Positions 1-11,193 of a stretch of DNA of 36,507 bases are shown here, piece after piece. The stretch lies in contig MNCI01027230.1 of the NCBI GenBank assembly GCA_015680685.1, positions 345,589 to 382,095 of the forward strand. The letters run 5' to 3'. The notes under the pieces were generated by a model. It was not told the DNA's origin, ran no database searches, and was given only the letters and a program-made list of their open reading frames with translations. The translations under genes and the position numbers were made by a program. Numbering within the stretch: position 1 is the first letter of the stretch; the number at the start of each line of letters is the position of its first letter. This stretch comes from Gnetum montanum (lineage: Eukaryota > Streptophyta > Gnetopsida > Gnetales > Gnetaceae).

Positions 1-920
1 CACGATATGCATAAGCTGCAATATCACATCCCCTGCGATATCGCGTACACGATATCGCGGTCCTCCGCCAAATCTATAAGTAAGAGGCGGCACTCCCCTC
101 ATTTGACATCCTAGGCTAGAAGTAGTGAAGCTCTGGCGGATTGATCACCCCAAAGATAGAATATTTTCCATGTGCCCGTAGTAGGAGTCCCCCAAGTGAA
201 AAGTTCTTTATTCGAGCAGCTTTGTACCTAAATGCAAGTTGTGTACAGCAATAAAGACGAGCTTTGTGGATAAACCTTGCAGTACATGGATAGGTTTATT
301 TACTGTTATTCATTGCTTTCCTAGTAATGCGGCATGAGTACGACTTGGTTACGAGCATTGATGAATGTGTACAGCTAGCCAAGGAATCAGCTACTCATCG
401 CGATTAGATTCTCTCACCCTTATCTTCTAGAATGTGGGACAAGTACGACTTGATTACGAGCATCTAAGGATGTGTATGGCTAGTTAAGGAATCGGCTGCT
501 TGTCACACTTAGGCTAGTTTGGTGCCTCAGTATGACTGCTTCGAGCACGTGCATTACGTGTGGTAATCCCAGTAACGATTAGCGTTTGGTAGCCATAGTT
601 GCACAGTTCAGGGTGTGTACGGCAAGCGGGAATGAATGCTGATGCTAGGACTTAGTGCTGTAGTTAGAGTTAGTTTTAGTCTCTCAACCCTTCACCCTTT
701 AGCATAGGAGATAAACTTGAAAAGACCAAAAAAAATCATATACCTCGGACTTACTTAACCATACACCGTGACAACAACAAGTAAGTCTGGGAAGACAACA
801 ATTAATTAACCCCAAGTGTTCCTTGCGGCGTTTAGGCATTTAGTTTGCAGAGTTCGACCGGATCGCGCATGCTACGCTCGTTTTGTATGGTTGAGTGTAG
901 GGGTACCTCACCACTCATCA
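1..920 (+). repeat. Athila-family LTR, 5' end outside window
   Basis: The right-hand part of a long terminal repeat. It ends in CCACTCATCA at 911-920, the same terminus seen in the other family LTRs (31202, 36393 and, inverted, 14223). The bases before the end (TATGGTTGAGTGTAGGGGTA) match those copies almost exactly. Positions 1-60 carry the GATATCGCG-rich U3 segment, followed by a weak TATA-like ATCTATAAGTA near 70 and an AATAAAGA poly(A)-type signal near 250. No primer-binding site follows 920; the next bases run into LINE sequence. It is therefore a 3' LTR or a solo LTR whose start and upstream target duplication lie outside the window. Confidence 0.8.
337..510 (+). repeat. Tandem duplication of about 105 bp inside the LTR
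   Basis: Two diverged copies lie head to tail: AGTACGACTTGGTTACGAGC at 337 and AGTACGACTTGATTACGAGC at 442. Each is followed by a GCTAG..AAGGAATC.GCT stretch. The other LTRs in the window show only one unit at this place, so the duplication is specific to this copy or its subfamily. Confidence 0.7.
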
Positions 921-2253
921 GTAAGGATATCGTTCAAGCTACTCATGTGTATTATTTTTCATGTTGGACTCCAAGTATTTCTACATATCAATGCATTAAT
1001 CGACTTATGAGAAATTTTCTGTAGAATAATAACCATCCTAGGAAAGGATTTTATTATGTTACATGGGATATTTGTACTTCTTACAAAGAGAATGATGGAT
1101 TAGGATTGATGAATTATTCTAATTAGTATATTATTTTATGTGCCAAGTGGATGGTTAAATGCTAATCTAGGAGAAAGCCTTAAAAGCTTGTTTTTAAGAA
1201 GTGCATTCAAATGGATAAGCTTCGAGGTAGTGGTTACTAGAGAGATACTCAATTTTTAATTATATCCTTTTCCAAATGGCATTACTATATTAGGTTCTAT
1301 TATCATAAAGTAAATTTGGAAGGCATGGAGTTTTATCATTGATTTTTGAGCTTCAATAATATTATGATTTCCACCTCTATGATTGACAAGCTTTCTCCTT
1401 GGTGGCTTCCTATTAATAATGAATCATGGGTTATTAAGTGTCCATGCCTTTATAGTATATGGTATAAGCTTGACATTTCCTCCCTTTCATCTCTTCATAT
1501 GCACAATTATTGGATTACTTGGTTTAAGTATCAAAGTCTCTATGGCATTAACATTTCTAAGAAGTCTACATTTTTTAAATCTATTTGATAGTTTGGATAG
1601 AAATGTACCTATTCAAGATTTTCATTGTGATTTTCTTAATTTTTCTTGGATTAGTGACCATCATGTTTTTCCATGTCAGTCCAAGATTATGTATGCTCTT
1701 ATTAGTTCTAATACTAATATTTGGCCAAGATTCAATTATCTTTGGAAAGTTAATCACAATATGTAGTTATAAAAGAAGTGAATTTAGAAGATATGGAATG
1801 CCACTACTTCTTCAAAAATTAGACATTTTCTATGGTAATTGATTCATCAAGATTTTCCTATTGGTATTCAACGCTCGCATTTGGGTGTTCATAACCTAAG
1901 ATGTCCTATCTAAAACATGGAAAATATATTCATTCATTGTTTTCTTACTTATCCCCTTACTCAAAGCTCTTAGACTTGGTGTAGTAAGTATTTACTTGGT
2001 TTTCAACCAAGATTATATGAAGTTTTATTTGGTGATACTCCTCAACTTCAAGGATTTCTACTTTATAGTTGATGTTATATTTTTCCTCTTATTTTTTATG
2101 CCATCTCATAATTTTGATGTAATGTGATTTTTCACAGAGATTCTCTAGCCAATTTTCTTCCATTATTAGTTCAAAATGACATTATTTAGTAATTGATGCT
2201 TCAACTAAATGTTTAGTTGTTTCTCTCTATAGTTTTCATCTTTTATTAACAAG
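921..2253 (+). pseudogene. LINE (non-LTR retrotransposon) ORF2 C-terminal remnant
   Basis: Decayed 3' part of a plant L1-type ORF2. Around 990-1170 one frame reads INRLMRNFLWNNN, then VTWDICTSYKENDGLGL and, after a stop, CAKWMVK. This is the usual LINE layout of an R-x-FLW segment, a V-x-W..C segment, a GGLG-like turn and a KW motif behind the RT domain. Around 1880-2000 another frame reads LGVHNLRCPI, ENIFIHCFLTYP and WCSKYL, matching the zf-RVT type zinc knuckle (C..C....E...H....C..P....W) at the ORF2 C-terminus. Stops and frameshifts separate the pieces. The upstream part is cut by the LTR ending at 920. The 3' tail resumes after the solo LTR, at about 3139-3270. It is probably the oldest identifiable element in this part of the window. 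The open frames of 80-127 codons at 1346-1766 are fragments of, or shadows on, this remnant. Confidence 0.7.
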
Positions 2254-3133
2254 TGATAAAGTCAAATTTTGAGTCAAAATGATATCATAACAACAATGTC
2301 AATACTCTTGATATGTCATTGTTGATACAATGTCTTGGAATGCATGCACCCCTATAAATATGACACTTGGATGTATAATTGGCATAACTTTCATTCACAT
2401 AGTAACAGAACTCTTGCAGTTTGATTTCCTAGCTTAAACTTAGTGATAGTGAATGCTTGTCATGTGATATGTTATAGTTGAATGAAGTCTTTGTTCAAGA
2501 AGCTTGTATGTGGGCACAAGTTGTGATAAAAAATAAATATCAAAACTATTTTACATCATTGCAAATTCCCTTAGTTTACTATTTTTACTTAGCATAATGT
2601 TTATTACTTACTTAGCTTAATGTTTATTGCTTTACTAGCTTAATACCTTACTTTTCCCAAGCACTTTATTTTTACTTGTTAATAGTAAGTGGAATGGATA
2701 CAACTGATTTCAAGCATTAAATGTTATTGTTTGGTAATCCTAGTAGTATTATCACTTAGTTTTCCCAGTACCATAACACTTGGTAATCCTAGTGATGATT
2801 ACATAAGCCCAAAACATGTTTGGTAAATTAAGAATGATTATTGATCGCAATAAGCTAGAATAGGTTATTGTTTTCTTACTTAGTTAGAATTTAATATTTT
2901 TCATCATGTTTACCACTAGGAGTATAGTGGTTGATCAACATCACTTATCATATGCCTCACTCAAAGCTAAACCATACACTTACACTTTACTAGCTTGAAG
3001 TGGGAAGATAGCAATCACAAGCCTAACTCAATTACTAGCATACCAACATTATCTATCTATGGATTATGATTGGGTTATGCGTGAATATTTGTAACTTGTA
3101 TGGTTAGATGTTGGATTTCTCCATCACTCATCA
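2254..3133 (+). repeat. Solo LTR of the Athila-like family with 5-bp target duplication
   Basis: Begins TGATAAAGTC and ends CACTCATCA, like the other family LTRs. It contains CCTATAAATATGACACTTGG near 2352, the same TATA context as in the LTRs at 30435, 35467 and 35645. It also has the family U5 block with CTCACTCAAAGCTAAACCATAC near 2960. It is flanked directly by ACAAG at 2249-2253 and ACAAG at 3134-3138, a perfect 5-bp duplication. No internal domain or primer site is attached. This is the signature of LTR-LTR recombination after insertion. It interrupts the LINE remnant. Confidence 0.88.
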
Positions 3134-3138
3134 ACAAG

Positions 3139-3277
3139 ACTATAGACGTAGAATTCTAATTCATGGACAAGATGTTGAACATACCTATTTTTAAGTAGGT
3201 AAGGTTGTTGTGGCTTTTCCTATATAAGTATTTTTGTATATTTTGGACATATATCCCATTATAGAGATGACCCTTTT
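3139..3277 (+). other. Probable 3' tail of the interrupted LINE
   Basis: AT-rich sequence that continues the LINE remnant once the solo LTR is removed. It includes a TTAAGTAGGTAAGGTTGTTG segment and T-rich sequence as in LINE 3' ends. No coding signal. The assignment rests on its position between the solo LTR and the Tat/Ogre LTR. Confidence 0.35.
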
Positions 3278-3957
3278 TGAAACACCACCAAATTTGGACT
3301 ACAACATCTCAACTAAAAATTTTTCTTAAGTGTCAACATAAGGCCAGTTTCTACAAATTTTTCTAAGTGTTGGGACTATGCTCTCCACTACCCTAGAGCA
3401 TAGTCAACTGAGTGGAGAGCATAGTTAGCTCAAAAACTAGTTTTCTATAGAAAGTGCTAAGAATACGCTCTTCATTGCACCAGAGCGTAGTCAACTTAGT
3501 AGAGAGCATAGTCAAGACAAAAGGCTAGTTTTGCAAATTTTTCTAAGTGTCAAGCTAGCAACTACAAATTTCTCTAAGTGTTGAGACTACACTCTCCACT
3601 TCCCCATAGCGTAGTTAAGTGTAGTCAGCATGAAGGCCTAGTTTTTGCAGATTTTTCTAAGTGTTGAGACTACGCTCTGCACTACCCCAGAGCATAGTCA
3701 AGCATAGTCAAATGGAAGCTAGTTTCCACAAGTTTTAACAAATGTTAGGACTACACTCACCCCCAGTTGAGAGTGTAGTCAGCCTCCTGTGGAGAGTGTA
3801 GTTAGCATGTGGCCAATTTTTTACAAAAATTTTCTAAGTGTGAGACTATGCTCTCCCCCAATCCAGAGCACAGTCAAGCATAGTTAGCCAAAACAGCCTC
3901 CAGAGGCCTCCACAATATAGCACTGACATTCAACTCAACTCCAACTCTTCTCCAACA
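3278..3957 (+). repeat. 5' LTR remnant with six-unit hairpin-motif array
   Basis: Colinear with 26787-27471. Both start (T/C)GAAACACC.CCAAATTTGG and end near GCCTC(C/T)AGAGGCCTCC with CTC(C/T)AACAAG behind. Inside lie six loosely tandem units of roughly 80-100 bp. Each has an ..AAATTTTTCTAAGTGT lead followed by an inverted repeat GACTACGCTCT / AGAGCGTAGTC. The unit at 3374-3405 is a perfect 11-bp stem with a 10-nt loop. Others vary at the CpG (TATGC, TACAC). The remaining LTR sequence present at 27472-28500 is absent here, so this copy is truncated. TGAAACACC at 3278 is the likely LTR start. Confidence 0.65.
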
Positions 3958-3959
3958 AG

Positions 3960-5240
3960 TTTTGCCTGATAGAGGTGAGTTGGTACTTGATGCTACTAAC
4001 CTAGTTAGGCCTTAGAACCAATCTATGAAGGTGCACAAGGATCCTCGAAATGAAAATAATGTAGGCTATGTCATTAATGCTATTAGCATTGATGACAACC
4101 TAGAACAAGTGCAATGACCATTCCTGGTTCAAGTGCCCTTTGGTAGCCCAAGGATTCCCTTAGCCCACATGAGTTCGAGGCCTTCTTTCATTGTTAAAGT
4201 ACCACCTTGAGCACCTACAACACTCTTCGTGGTTAGGATCCCACCCCATGTTGCATCAACAATAGCCACCTAGCCACACTTCATGGTTAGGGTGCCACAA
4301 CACACTGACTCCTCACCTACCTTGAGTCTAATAGTGGGCAACACATTGGTCCCTTCCTGTCCAAGGGCTAATCCTACTAGCAGCATTAATAGACCCTCTA
4401 GGTGGTAACCTGGGAGGCCCAACGAGTGTCTCTCGAATAAGATGATTAGGCAACATCAAGAGGAAAGAGCACTTAGTCCACCAAAACTAGTCCCTCTATC
4501 TACAGTTCCCATGGACAAAACAGCTAAGGAGGCCACAACCAGTAGCTCATAGGTAAGAACTAGGACCCTTATGCAAGCTAAGCCAAAAATGCCCAAGTTA
4601 CCTCCCTGCGAAATCCATCTTTTAGGATGTATGGAAGAGGTCAAAGTTGGCAAAAATGCAATCAATGACAAAGACTTTGAAGATGCATTAGCCCAAGTTA
4701 AGTAAGCTCTAAAGTAGAAGAACATAATGTTAAGCCTATATGACTTGATTATGATCTCATTTTCCCATCCCGAAGTGCTAGTGTGGATGTTGACCTTCAT
4801 TTTTATCATGGAGGACATCCCAGTAGATGAGAATTCCATTCACACTGTGATGTTGCCTCCTACACCATAGGAATCAAGCTCAACATCCCTTGCATTTCAT
4901 GATGAGACAATTAAGGTCAACCCTAAGAAGGGTGAGGGCATAATGGCCATCATGTTTATCACCATACATGTCGAGCAATGCAAGATTCGAAGGGTGCATG
5001 TTAATGATGGGGCAACAACAAATGTTATCCCATACATCGTCGTAGATAAGTTAGGCCTCATACACTAGATTAAGCCAACAAAAACCACATGCCTAAAATC
5101 CTTCAATGGGTCACATGTCATCGTTAAGGGTACTTTCATAATAGCCTTTGTGGTAGGGGAGCAATTCTGCACCACCATCGAATTCATCGTCATAGAGGAG
5201 ATGCTAGGATTCAACCTAATATTAGGCAAGCCTTGGCTAG
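3960..5240 (+). pseudogene. Tat/Ogre-like gag-pro remnant: protease N-terminal part
   Basis: From about 4550 to 5240 one frame is nearly open. A Gag-tail segment (CEIHLLGCMEEVKVGKN, near 4607) is followed by a retropepsin: RVHVNDGATTNVIPY with the active-site D codon at 5006 (DGA in place of the usual D-[ST/G]-G/A), then VDKLGL. Near 5100 comes KSFNGSHVIVKGT, and at 5200-5235 MLGFNLILGKPWL, the (L/I)LG(R/K)PW motif that closes plant gypsy proteases. Upstream (3960-4550) the translation is proline/threonine/valine-rich with stops, and no Retrotrans_gag domain is visible. The frame is cut at 5240 by the minus-strand element. The short open frame at 5150-5350 belongs to this gene only up to 5240; the rest reads into LTR sequence. 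Confidence 0.72.
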
Positions 5241-6075
5241 TGATGAGTGGCGAGGTATCCCTACGCTCAACTATACAAATACAAGCATTTCATGCAAGAT
5301 CCAGTCGAATTCCAAGGACTAAGTGCCTATGTGCCTTTGTGGAACAATAACAGGTTGGTTAATGGTTGTCTTCCCAAACTTACTTGTATGTCACAGTTGT
5401 ATGGTTAAGTAAGCTTGAGGCATATGATTTTTATAGCTTTTATGTGTTTTATATCTTGCACTAGTAAGGAGGGGGAGAGAGATAAATAAGTAACTAATCT
5501 AATTTAACTACTCATTAACTAAGTTCTAATTACTCCTAACACCAGTAGCCATTCCCACTTGTCGTACACATCCTAAACTAGTGCAACGCTGCTAGGATTA
5601 CCAAACGCTAATCGTTACTGGGTTACCAAGTGCTACATGCATGCTCAAAGTGGTCGTACTGAGTGTATTTAACTAAAAGAGTTGTAGGGTGAGAGAAATC
5701 ATGAATCAACTAGGAAATAATTAAATAATAATTAATGCTAATTAATCTATTTTGAATGTTGCAAGGTTTATCATAAAGTTCATCTTCATTGCCGTACACA
5801 AAGTGTGCTCAGGTACACAATGCTTGAATAAAGATCCGTTCACTCTATGACTCCTACTATGAGCACACAGAAATAATTCTAACTCTGGAGGGAAAAAATG
5901 GCAAGATTTTGGCTAAGGAACTAATTGTCTAATGTGAAAACCAAGGGCATTGCCTCTTATTTATAGGCAAGGAGACAGGCCCCGGTATCGGCTATCCGAC
6001 ATCACATGTTGGATCCAATATCACAAACCCGATATCATGAACATGATATCGTAGTCCTGATATCACGGTTCATCA
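5241..6075 (-). repeat. 3' LTR of the minus-strand Athila-like element
   Basis: 835 bp. On the minus strand it begins TGATGAACCGTGATATCAGG at 6075 and ends with the CA at 5242-5241. It aligns with 14223-15117 along its length; I count by eye about 17 differences in the first 250 or so bases. It carries one copy of the GATATC-rich U3 block where the partner has two, which explains the 60-bp length difference. A CTATAAATAAGAGGC TATA context lies near 5955 (minus strand). Confidence 0.9.
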
Positions 6076-8046
6076 TACCTCCATGACTGAATGAAAACTC
6101 ATCCTTGAGTTCCTTACAAAATATTGGGAAGGTATGGGATTATTGACTGAATGAGCATTAACGGTGAAATGGGGTGATAGACTCAACGTGCCTGGTGAAT
6201 GGATCAACAAAACAATACATGACAACATTAGTGTTCATGACCACCAAGATGAACACTGTACATACATGACATCTAGCTTTTATTTGGCAATTGGAAGAGA
6301 AGAAGAGAGAAAAAGAATAAGGCGTGTTGCTGTGGATGCCAAGATTGCGCCTTCCATTATTTATCCATAGCCACATCACCAATCTTGCTCCTTTCGTAAA
6401 TGCTCTAGTTCTAGTCCATCCTGAGTGTTTCCTCCAAGCCCAGTCCATTGTTGTATGATCTCCATCTACACACACAACACATTCACAAATGAGTGAGGAT
6501 AGATAAATCATAATGTAGTTGATACCTTGGCTTGATGTAAAGTGCATTGGCTGAGTTGTGGTTATGGCAGATACTGATTCTAGAGATTTAACACTGGGGA
6601 CTACCTAAGGTGTAGCGGTTAGGAAAAATTAAAAAATTTATGCCAGGGCCCCCATGACTAAGAGTGAACCTTCGGTAGCAATAGGATGGTAAAAGATAAG
6701 GAATAATAAAGATGGAGAAAAAGCAACAATGGCAATGCCAATAAAATGGATGTCATGGATGGGGATGAAACAAAAAAATTATTGATTGCAGGAAACATTT
6801 AAGGAAAAGGAGTTAAGAAATGCACCAAAAAGGAATGCTAGTGGGTCCTCCCCAAAGTAGGCTCATGCCCTTGATGCCCTAACAGACCCACAAACCAAAG
6901 AGTTCATAGGCTCTCGTAATGTCATTTGGAAGAAAGAGTTAAAAAATTACCCACAAGAATTGACCAAGGAAAAATAATCCATCAACTAAGATACAAACTA
7001 ATGATAAAACTAGCAATGAGATGAAAAATGGAAAAGAAAGGTGGAGAGGAGAGAATGGAATGGAAACTCAAGAACAAGGTTGTGTAAAGTCCCTTGTGTA
7101 TGTTTTATGATTAATGTAATTGAGTAGAACTCATTCCAAATCTAAGCTTAACAAACCACATTCAGTGACCTCGCATCAACACATTTGACCAACCTATCCT
7201 CTTGAAGCAACAAGAATGACTCTACCAAAAATCACCACCATTCTGAGGAGAGAAAGATGGAGAATTAGGAAGTGAGAAAGGGCCTTAGTTAGAGGGAACC
7301 TTCAGGCATGGGTAACATGTCTTTCCAATGCCATAACCAGTGTGTGTAGCCCAAGTTCATTATTGTGTCTAAGGGGTGTGCTTTGAATTCTCACTCTTTC
7401 TTGTTTTTCTTTTTTTCTGTGAGAACCACACCATGCAAAGACTTATTTTTATGTACTAAACTTCTGGATATTTGATGAATGACAGAATGGTGAAAAACCC
7501 AAGGAAAAAGCATCCAAGCACTCAAGAGAATAGCCAGCACAATTGCATTGTATCCCCTTGAAGTCACACCCTTTTCATCCTTTGAGTATTTCCTTAGTTT
7601 AAGAAATACCTAGCCACCAATTCATTAACAATTTTATTAGAGAAAAGGACTGTACAGTTCCAAGCCAAGGGAGACGACAGGATTTTATGGATGCATGAAC
7701 AACATGGACTCATTGCCTGTTTAATCAAAAGAAGCATACCTTAATATCAACATCATATTTCAAAGGTAAAACCCAAACATTAGCAATCAATATGGTATTA
7801 TTCATGCCACCATCATGAACACTTATTGGGTGATGAACAAAATAAAGTAATCACACAAAGAAATGGTAAAAATATGAATGATGGTGTAAAAAAAAATAAG
7901 AAAGATTAAAGAAATGTGCAAAACAAAAATGTGTAAAACAAAAATTTAGAAAGAACTAAGGGCCTTCAATGGTTAGCAGAGGTGGCCATCTCCCCCATGA
8001 CTGAGTTGGAAGGAGGAGATCTGAAATAATGAGCAAGGTTGGCCAC
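6076..8046 (-). other. Region between integrase and 3' LTR, no recognisable gene
   Basis: About 2 kb of AT-rich sequence in which all six frames are heavily stopped. The longest frames (129 codons minus at 6158-6547, 68 codons plus) overlap each other, lack any motif I recognise, and show no transmembrane or signal pattern supporting the env-like ORF some Athila elements carry here. The left end (6076 to about 6110) reads on the minus strand GAGTTTTCATTCAGTCATGG followed by AGGTA. This is the same string found just before the 3' LTR at 35386, so it includes the polypurine tract context for plus-strand priming. Confidence 0.6.
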
Positions 8047-9225
8047 CTATAGAGGTAGCATGTGTTCTGGCTGTCCTAAACTCATGAAAAAGATTTTTTG
8101 TTGCATGTTGATTAACAGTCTCTTATCTGGGCTCTCAGGTTTATATATGGTCATGGCCCCTAAAGGAAAAGTTGCATAGATAATGTAAGGTCCTTCCCAC
8201 AGTGTTTGAAATTTGGTACGTTGTGACACATGTGTGGGGTTCCAGTAGAGAACCTTATCTCCTGGCTAATACTTAAATTTCCTAATTTTTAGGTCATGAC
8301 GTTGTTTATTAAATGCCTTGTGCAATTCATTAGATGATAGGGCAGCTAGTGGATTCTCATCTAGTAAGTTAAGAGTCATCACCCTTTGTTTTTGTGCTAG
8401 ATTAAGGTCAAGGTTGAGGTCACATGTCGTGGATAGTGTACGCAGCTCAGTTTGCATAGGGAGTGTTGGAATTTTTCCATACACTAACTCATAGGTTGAG
8501 TAACCTATAGGGAGTTTCCATGTGGAGTGGTATGCCCAAAGAGCATCATTCAGTTTAGTGCTCTAGTCTCACCTATACTTACTTGCTAATGGTTCTGGTC
8601 AGTATCTTAGTAATCTCCCTGTTGGTGACCTCAGCTTGACCGTTTACTTGGGGGTGGTATGGTGTAGTCAATTTATGCTCAACCCCTAAGCATTGCATTA
8701 ACTTTTAAAAATTTGCACCTATGAAGTGTGTACCATTATCTAAAATAAGTGCACGCAACACACCAAACCTATTGACGACTTGTTGTTAAATAAATCGTGC
8801 AGCTGTAGATGATGTGCAATCTTTAACGGTAGCTACTTTAGCCCATTTTGTTAAGTAGTCTATGGAAACTATGATGTAAGCTTTTCCATTGGACATTGGT
8901 GTAATGGGCCCCCTGAAATCAATTCCCAAATGTCGAAGGGTTCTAACGGTTGAATCAATTGTTGCAAACCCTCCATTCTAGTAGTCATTCCCCCATCACA
9001 TTGACAGCACTTACAAGATTGGACGAATTGATGGGTGTCCCAAAATAAGGTAGGCCAATGATACCCTGCAAGCAAGATCTTGATGGCTATTTGTCTCCCA
9101 GCATAATGACCCTCACAAGGGCCCTCATGAGCATCTTGGAGAACTCTTAGTTGATCTATATTAGGAACACACCATCGAACCAAGCCATCAAGACGTACTT
9201 TGTAAAGTTGTCCATTGACCTCCAT
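8047..9225 (-). pseudogene. Athila-like integrase, degenerate
   Basis: Catalyses insertion of element cDNA into the genome. Reading leftwards from 9225: an N-terminal zinc-binding HHCC region (AHEGPCEGHYAGRQIAIK, WDTHQFVQSCKCCQC), then the core with three acidic residues. The first D lies in a DFRGPI-like segment near 8920, the second in LILDNGTHF near 8735, and the E in HPQVNGQAEVTNRE near 8640. All three catalytic acids are retained. The C-terminal part at 8229-8047 shows LWEGPYIIY and PLGAMTIY, the GPY/F module typical of gypsy integrases. Several frameshifts and stops lie between 8266 and 8700. No chromodomain is seen, as expected for Athila. Confidence 0.85.
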
Positions 9226-9285
9226 AAAGTACTTGGCTCTGTGAAGAAACTATTGTTTCTTCTTAAGGTCTAGCTCTTGTGGTGT

Positions 9286-9810
9286 TTATTGGGTAAGGAG
9301 ATAGGTAAGAATGCTACTATACCAGTTTGTCTCTATGGGTGATTGGCTATTTACTACACCAGCAAAGAGGAATTCATTAGGGAAATGATCAAAAATTGGA
9401 TACTCATAATCTTTTTTGTCCCAACGCAACTGATATAAATGATCGACAACTACATTCTCAGTGCCTTTGCGATCGATCATCGTTAAATCGAACTCTTGTA
9501 GGATTACAAGCCATCGTATAATACAGGGGCTTACCATTGGCTTATTCATGAGGAACCGGATTGTACTATGATCTATGTGTATGAATACTTTGTATCCTAA
9601 TACATAGTGTCTAAACTTTTCTAGTGCAAACACTATAGCCATTAATTCTTTTTCTCTAGTAGTGTAGTTAAGTTGTGCACTAGCGATACTTTTACTTACA
9701 TAATGGATGTAATAAGGATGTTTTTGGTCATCTAACTATGTAAGTATGGCTCCTAAGGCATAGTTGGATGCGTCAGTCATGACATGGAATGGTTTGAAGT
9801 AGTCAGGAGC
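9286..9810 (-). pseudogene. Athila-like RNase H (type I) domain, degenerate
   Basis: Degrades the RNA strand during reverse transcription. From the right: HVMTDASNYALGAIL (catalytic D, near 9775), then YTTREKELMAIVFALEKFRH (catalytic E, near 9650), then FIHIDHSTIRFL (catalytic D, near 9560) and MIDRKGTENVVVDHL (the D-x-x-G-x-x-N-x-x-A/V-D-x-L end, near 9450). Spacing matches the RT-linked gypsy RNase H. The stretch 9642-9286 is open for 118 codons. It continues directly from RT and leads into integrase. Short stops occur only in the linkers. Confidence 0.87.
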
Positions 9811-10990
9811 TTATAGAATGGGTGTTTCTACCAACTTCTGTTTCAGAGTTTGGAAAGCTAGTTTGCATTCTCTGGTCCACTTGAAGGGTACATCCTTTTT
9901 CGTTAGCTCTACCAATGGTTTGGCAATCTTTGAAAAGTTCTCTATGAATCTCCTATAATAGCCAGTATATCCAAGGAATGATCAAATGTCTTTGATAGTT
10001 TCCGGTTGATAGGTAATTCCTTGGATGACTTTGATTTTCTCAGGGTCTACCTCTATCCCTGTACGTGAGATTTTATGCACAAGTACTATGCCTTCTTAGA
10101 CCATCAAATGGATTTTTTTCTAGTTGAGCCTCAAATTAGTTTCTACACATGTTTTTAACACTTGCTCTAACCAGTCCAAGGCTTGATCAAAGTTTGCTCC
10201 ATAAGTGGAGAAGTCATCCATAAAGACTTCCATACCATTTCCTATCTGCTACTGGAATATGCTTAGAACTAAGCGTTGAAACGTTGCAGGGGCATTACAC
10301 AAGCCAAACAACATTTTTTTATATGCAAATGTTCCCCAAGGACTGGTGAATGTAGTTTTGGCTTGGTCTTCTGGGGCTATTTATATTTGGTTGTATCTGC
10401 TATATTCATCCAGAAAACTATAATAGTGATGCTCTGCGATTGTGTCTAAGACTTGGTCAACAAATGGCAACGGAAAGTGATCCTTGAATGTTGCCATGTT
10501 TAGTAGCTTAAAATCTATGCACATCCTCTATTTGCCTTCCTTTTTAGGCACGATTACTAAGGGGCTAACCCATTCGCTATCATTAATGGGGTATATGAAC
10601 CCAGCCTTTAGAAGCTGTTCGATTTCTTCTTTTACTACTTGCTTCAAATTTGGGTTCAATCACTTTTGTGGTTGTTTCCAAGGCTTCATGAAGGAGTCAG
10701 TGTAAATCCTATGCTGGCATATCCTAGGATCTATTCCAGTTAATTTCAGATATGACTAGGCAAAGGTTTTTGACCACTTGCTTATTACCTTTAGTAGACT
10801 CTCTTTTTGTTGCAGAGCAAGTTTTGTGTTGATGATTACCGGTTTTCCATTTTTAAGGAATGTGTACTCCATACCGGTGGGCAATGGTTTTAGCTCTAGG
10901 GGCTCCTATTTAAATTTCTTAGGAATTTTTAGCTTCCCCCAATTGATGTTTTCGAGGTTAGGACTTGGAAGTTGGTGGTGGACTTGCTCT
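9811..10990 (-). pseudogene. Athila-like reverse transcriptase, degenerate
   Basis: Copies element RNA into cDNA. On the minus strand from about 10670: EEIEQLLKAGFIYPI, SEWVSPLVIVPKKEGK, RMCIDFKLLN, HFPLPFVDQVLDT, SFLDEYSRYNQI, TTFTSPWGTFAYKKM, FGLCNAPATFQRL and EVFMDDFSTYG. The FMDDF box is at 10210-10224, replacing YxDD as in Athila RTs. Then follow [33 protein letters not shown] and [12 protein letters not shown]. Upstream (10990-10700) is the usual ELKPLP linker. About ten stops interrupt one frame, many at Trp codons (for example before RMCIDF), consistent with G-to-A decay. Catalytic D-D are intact. Plus-strand open frames at 10484-11014 are shadows. Confidence 0.9.
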
Positions 10991-11193
10991 AATGCATCTA
11001 TGCTATCTATGTAAGCATAAGTCAAACCCTTAGTTAGTTCCATGCATATAAGTGAGTTGCTTTCTTGATCAGCTATTAGCCATTGGGTGTCTTCTTGTCA
11101 TGTGGCTACTACATATAGGCACCTTTTTATATTGATCACTTGTGCACACTGATTGCATGCAAGCAATGTTAAACTTTGCATAACCCATGCTCT

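Noticed and set aside
6158-6547. 129-codon minus-strand frame as a possible env-like gene
   Set aside because: Cys/His/Trp-scattered composition, no signal peptide or membrane segment, overlapped by a plus-strand frame, no family match that I know.
10484-11014. Plus-strand frames of 73 and 78 codons
   Set aside because: Antisense shadows of the Athila-like RT and its linker, which give clear motifs on the minus strand.
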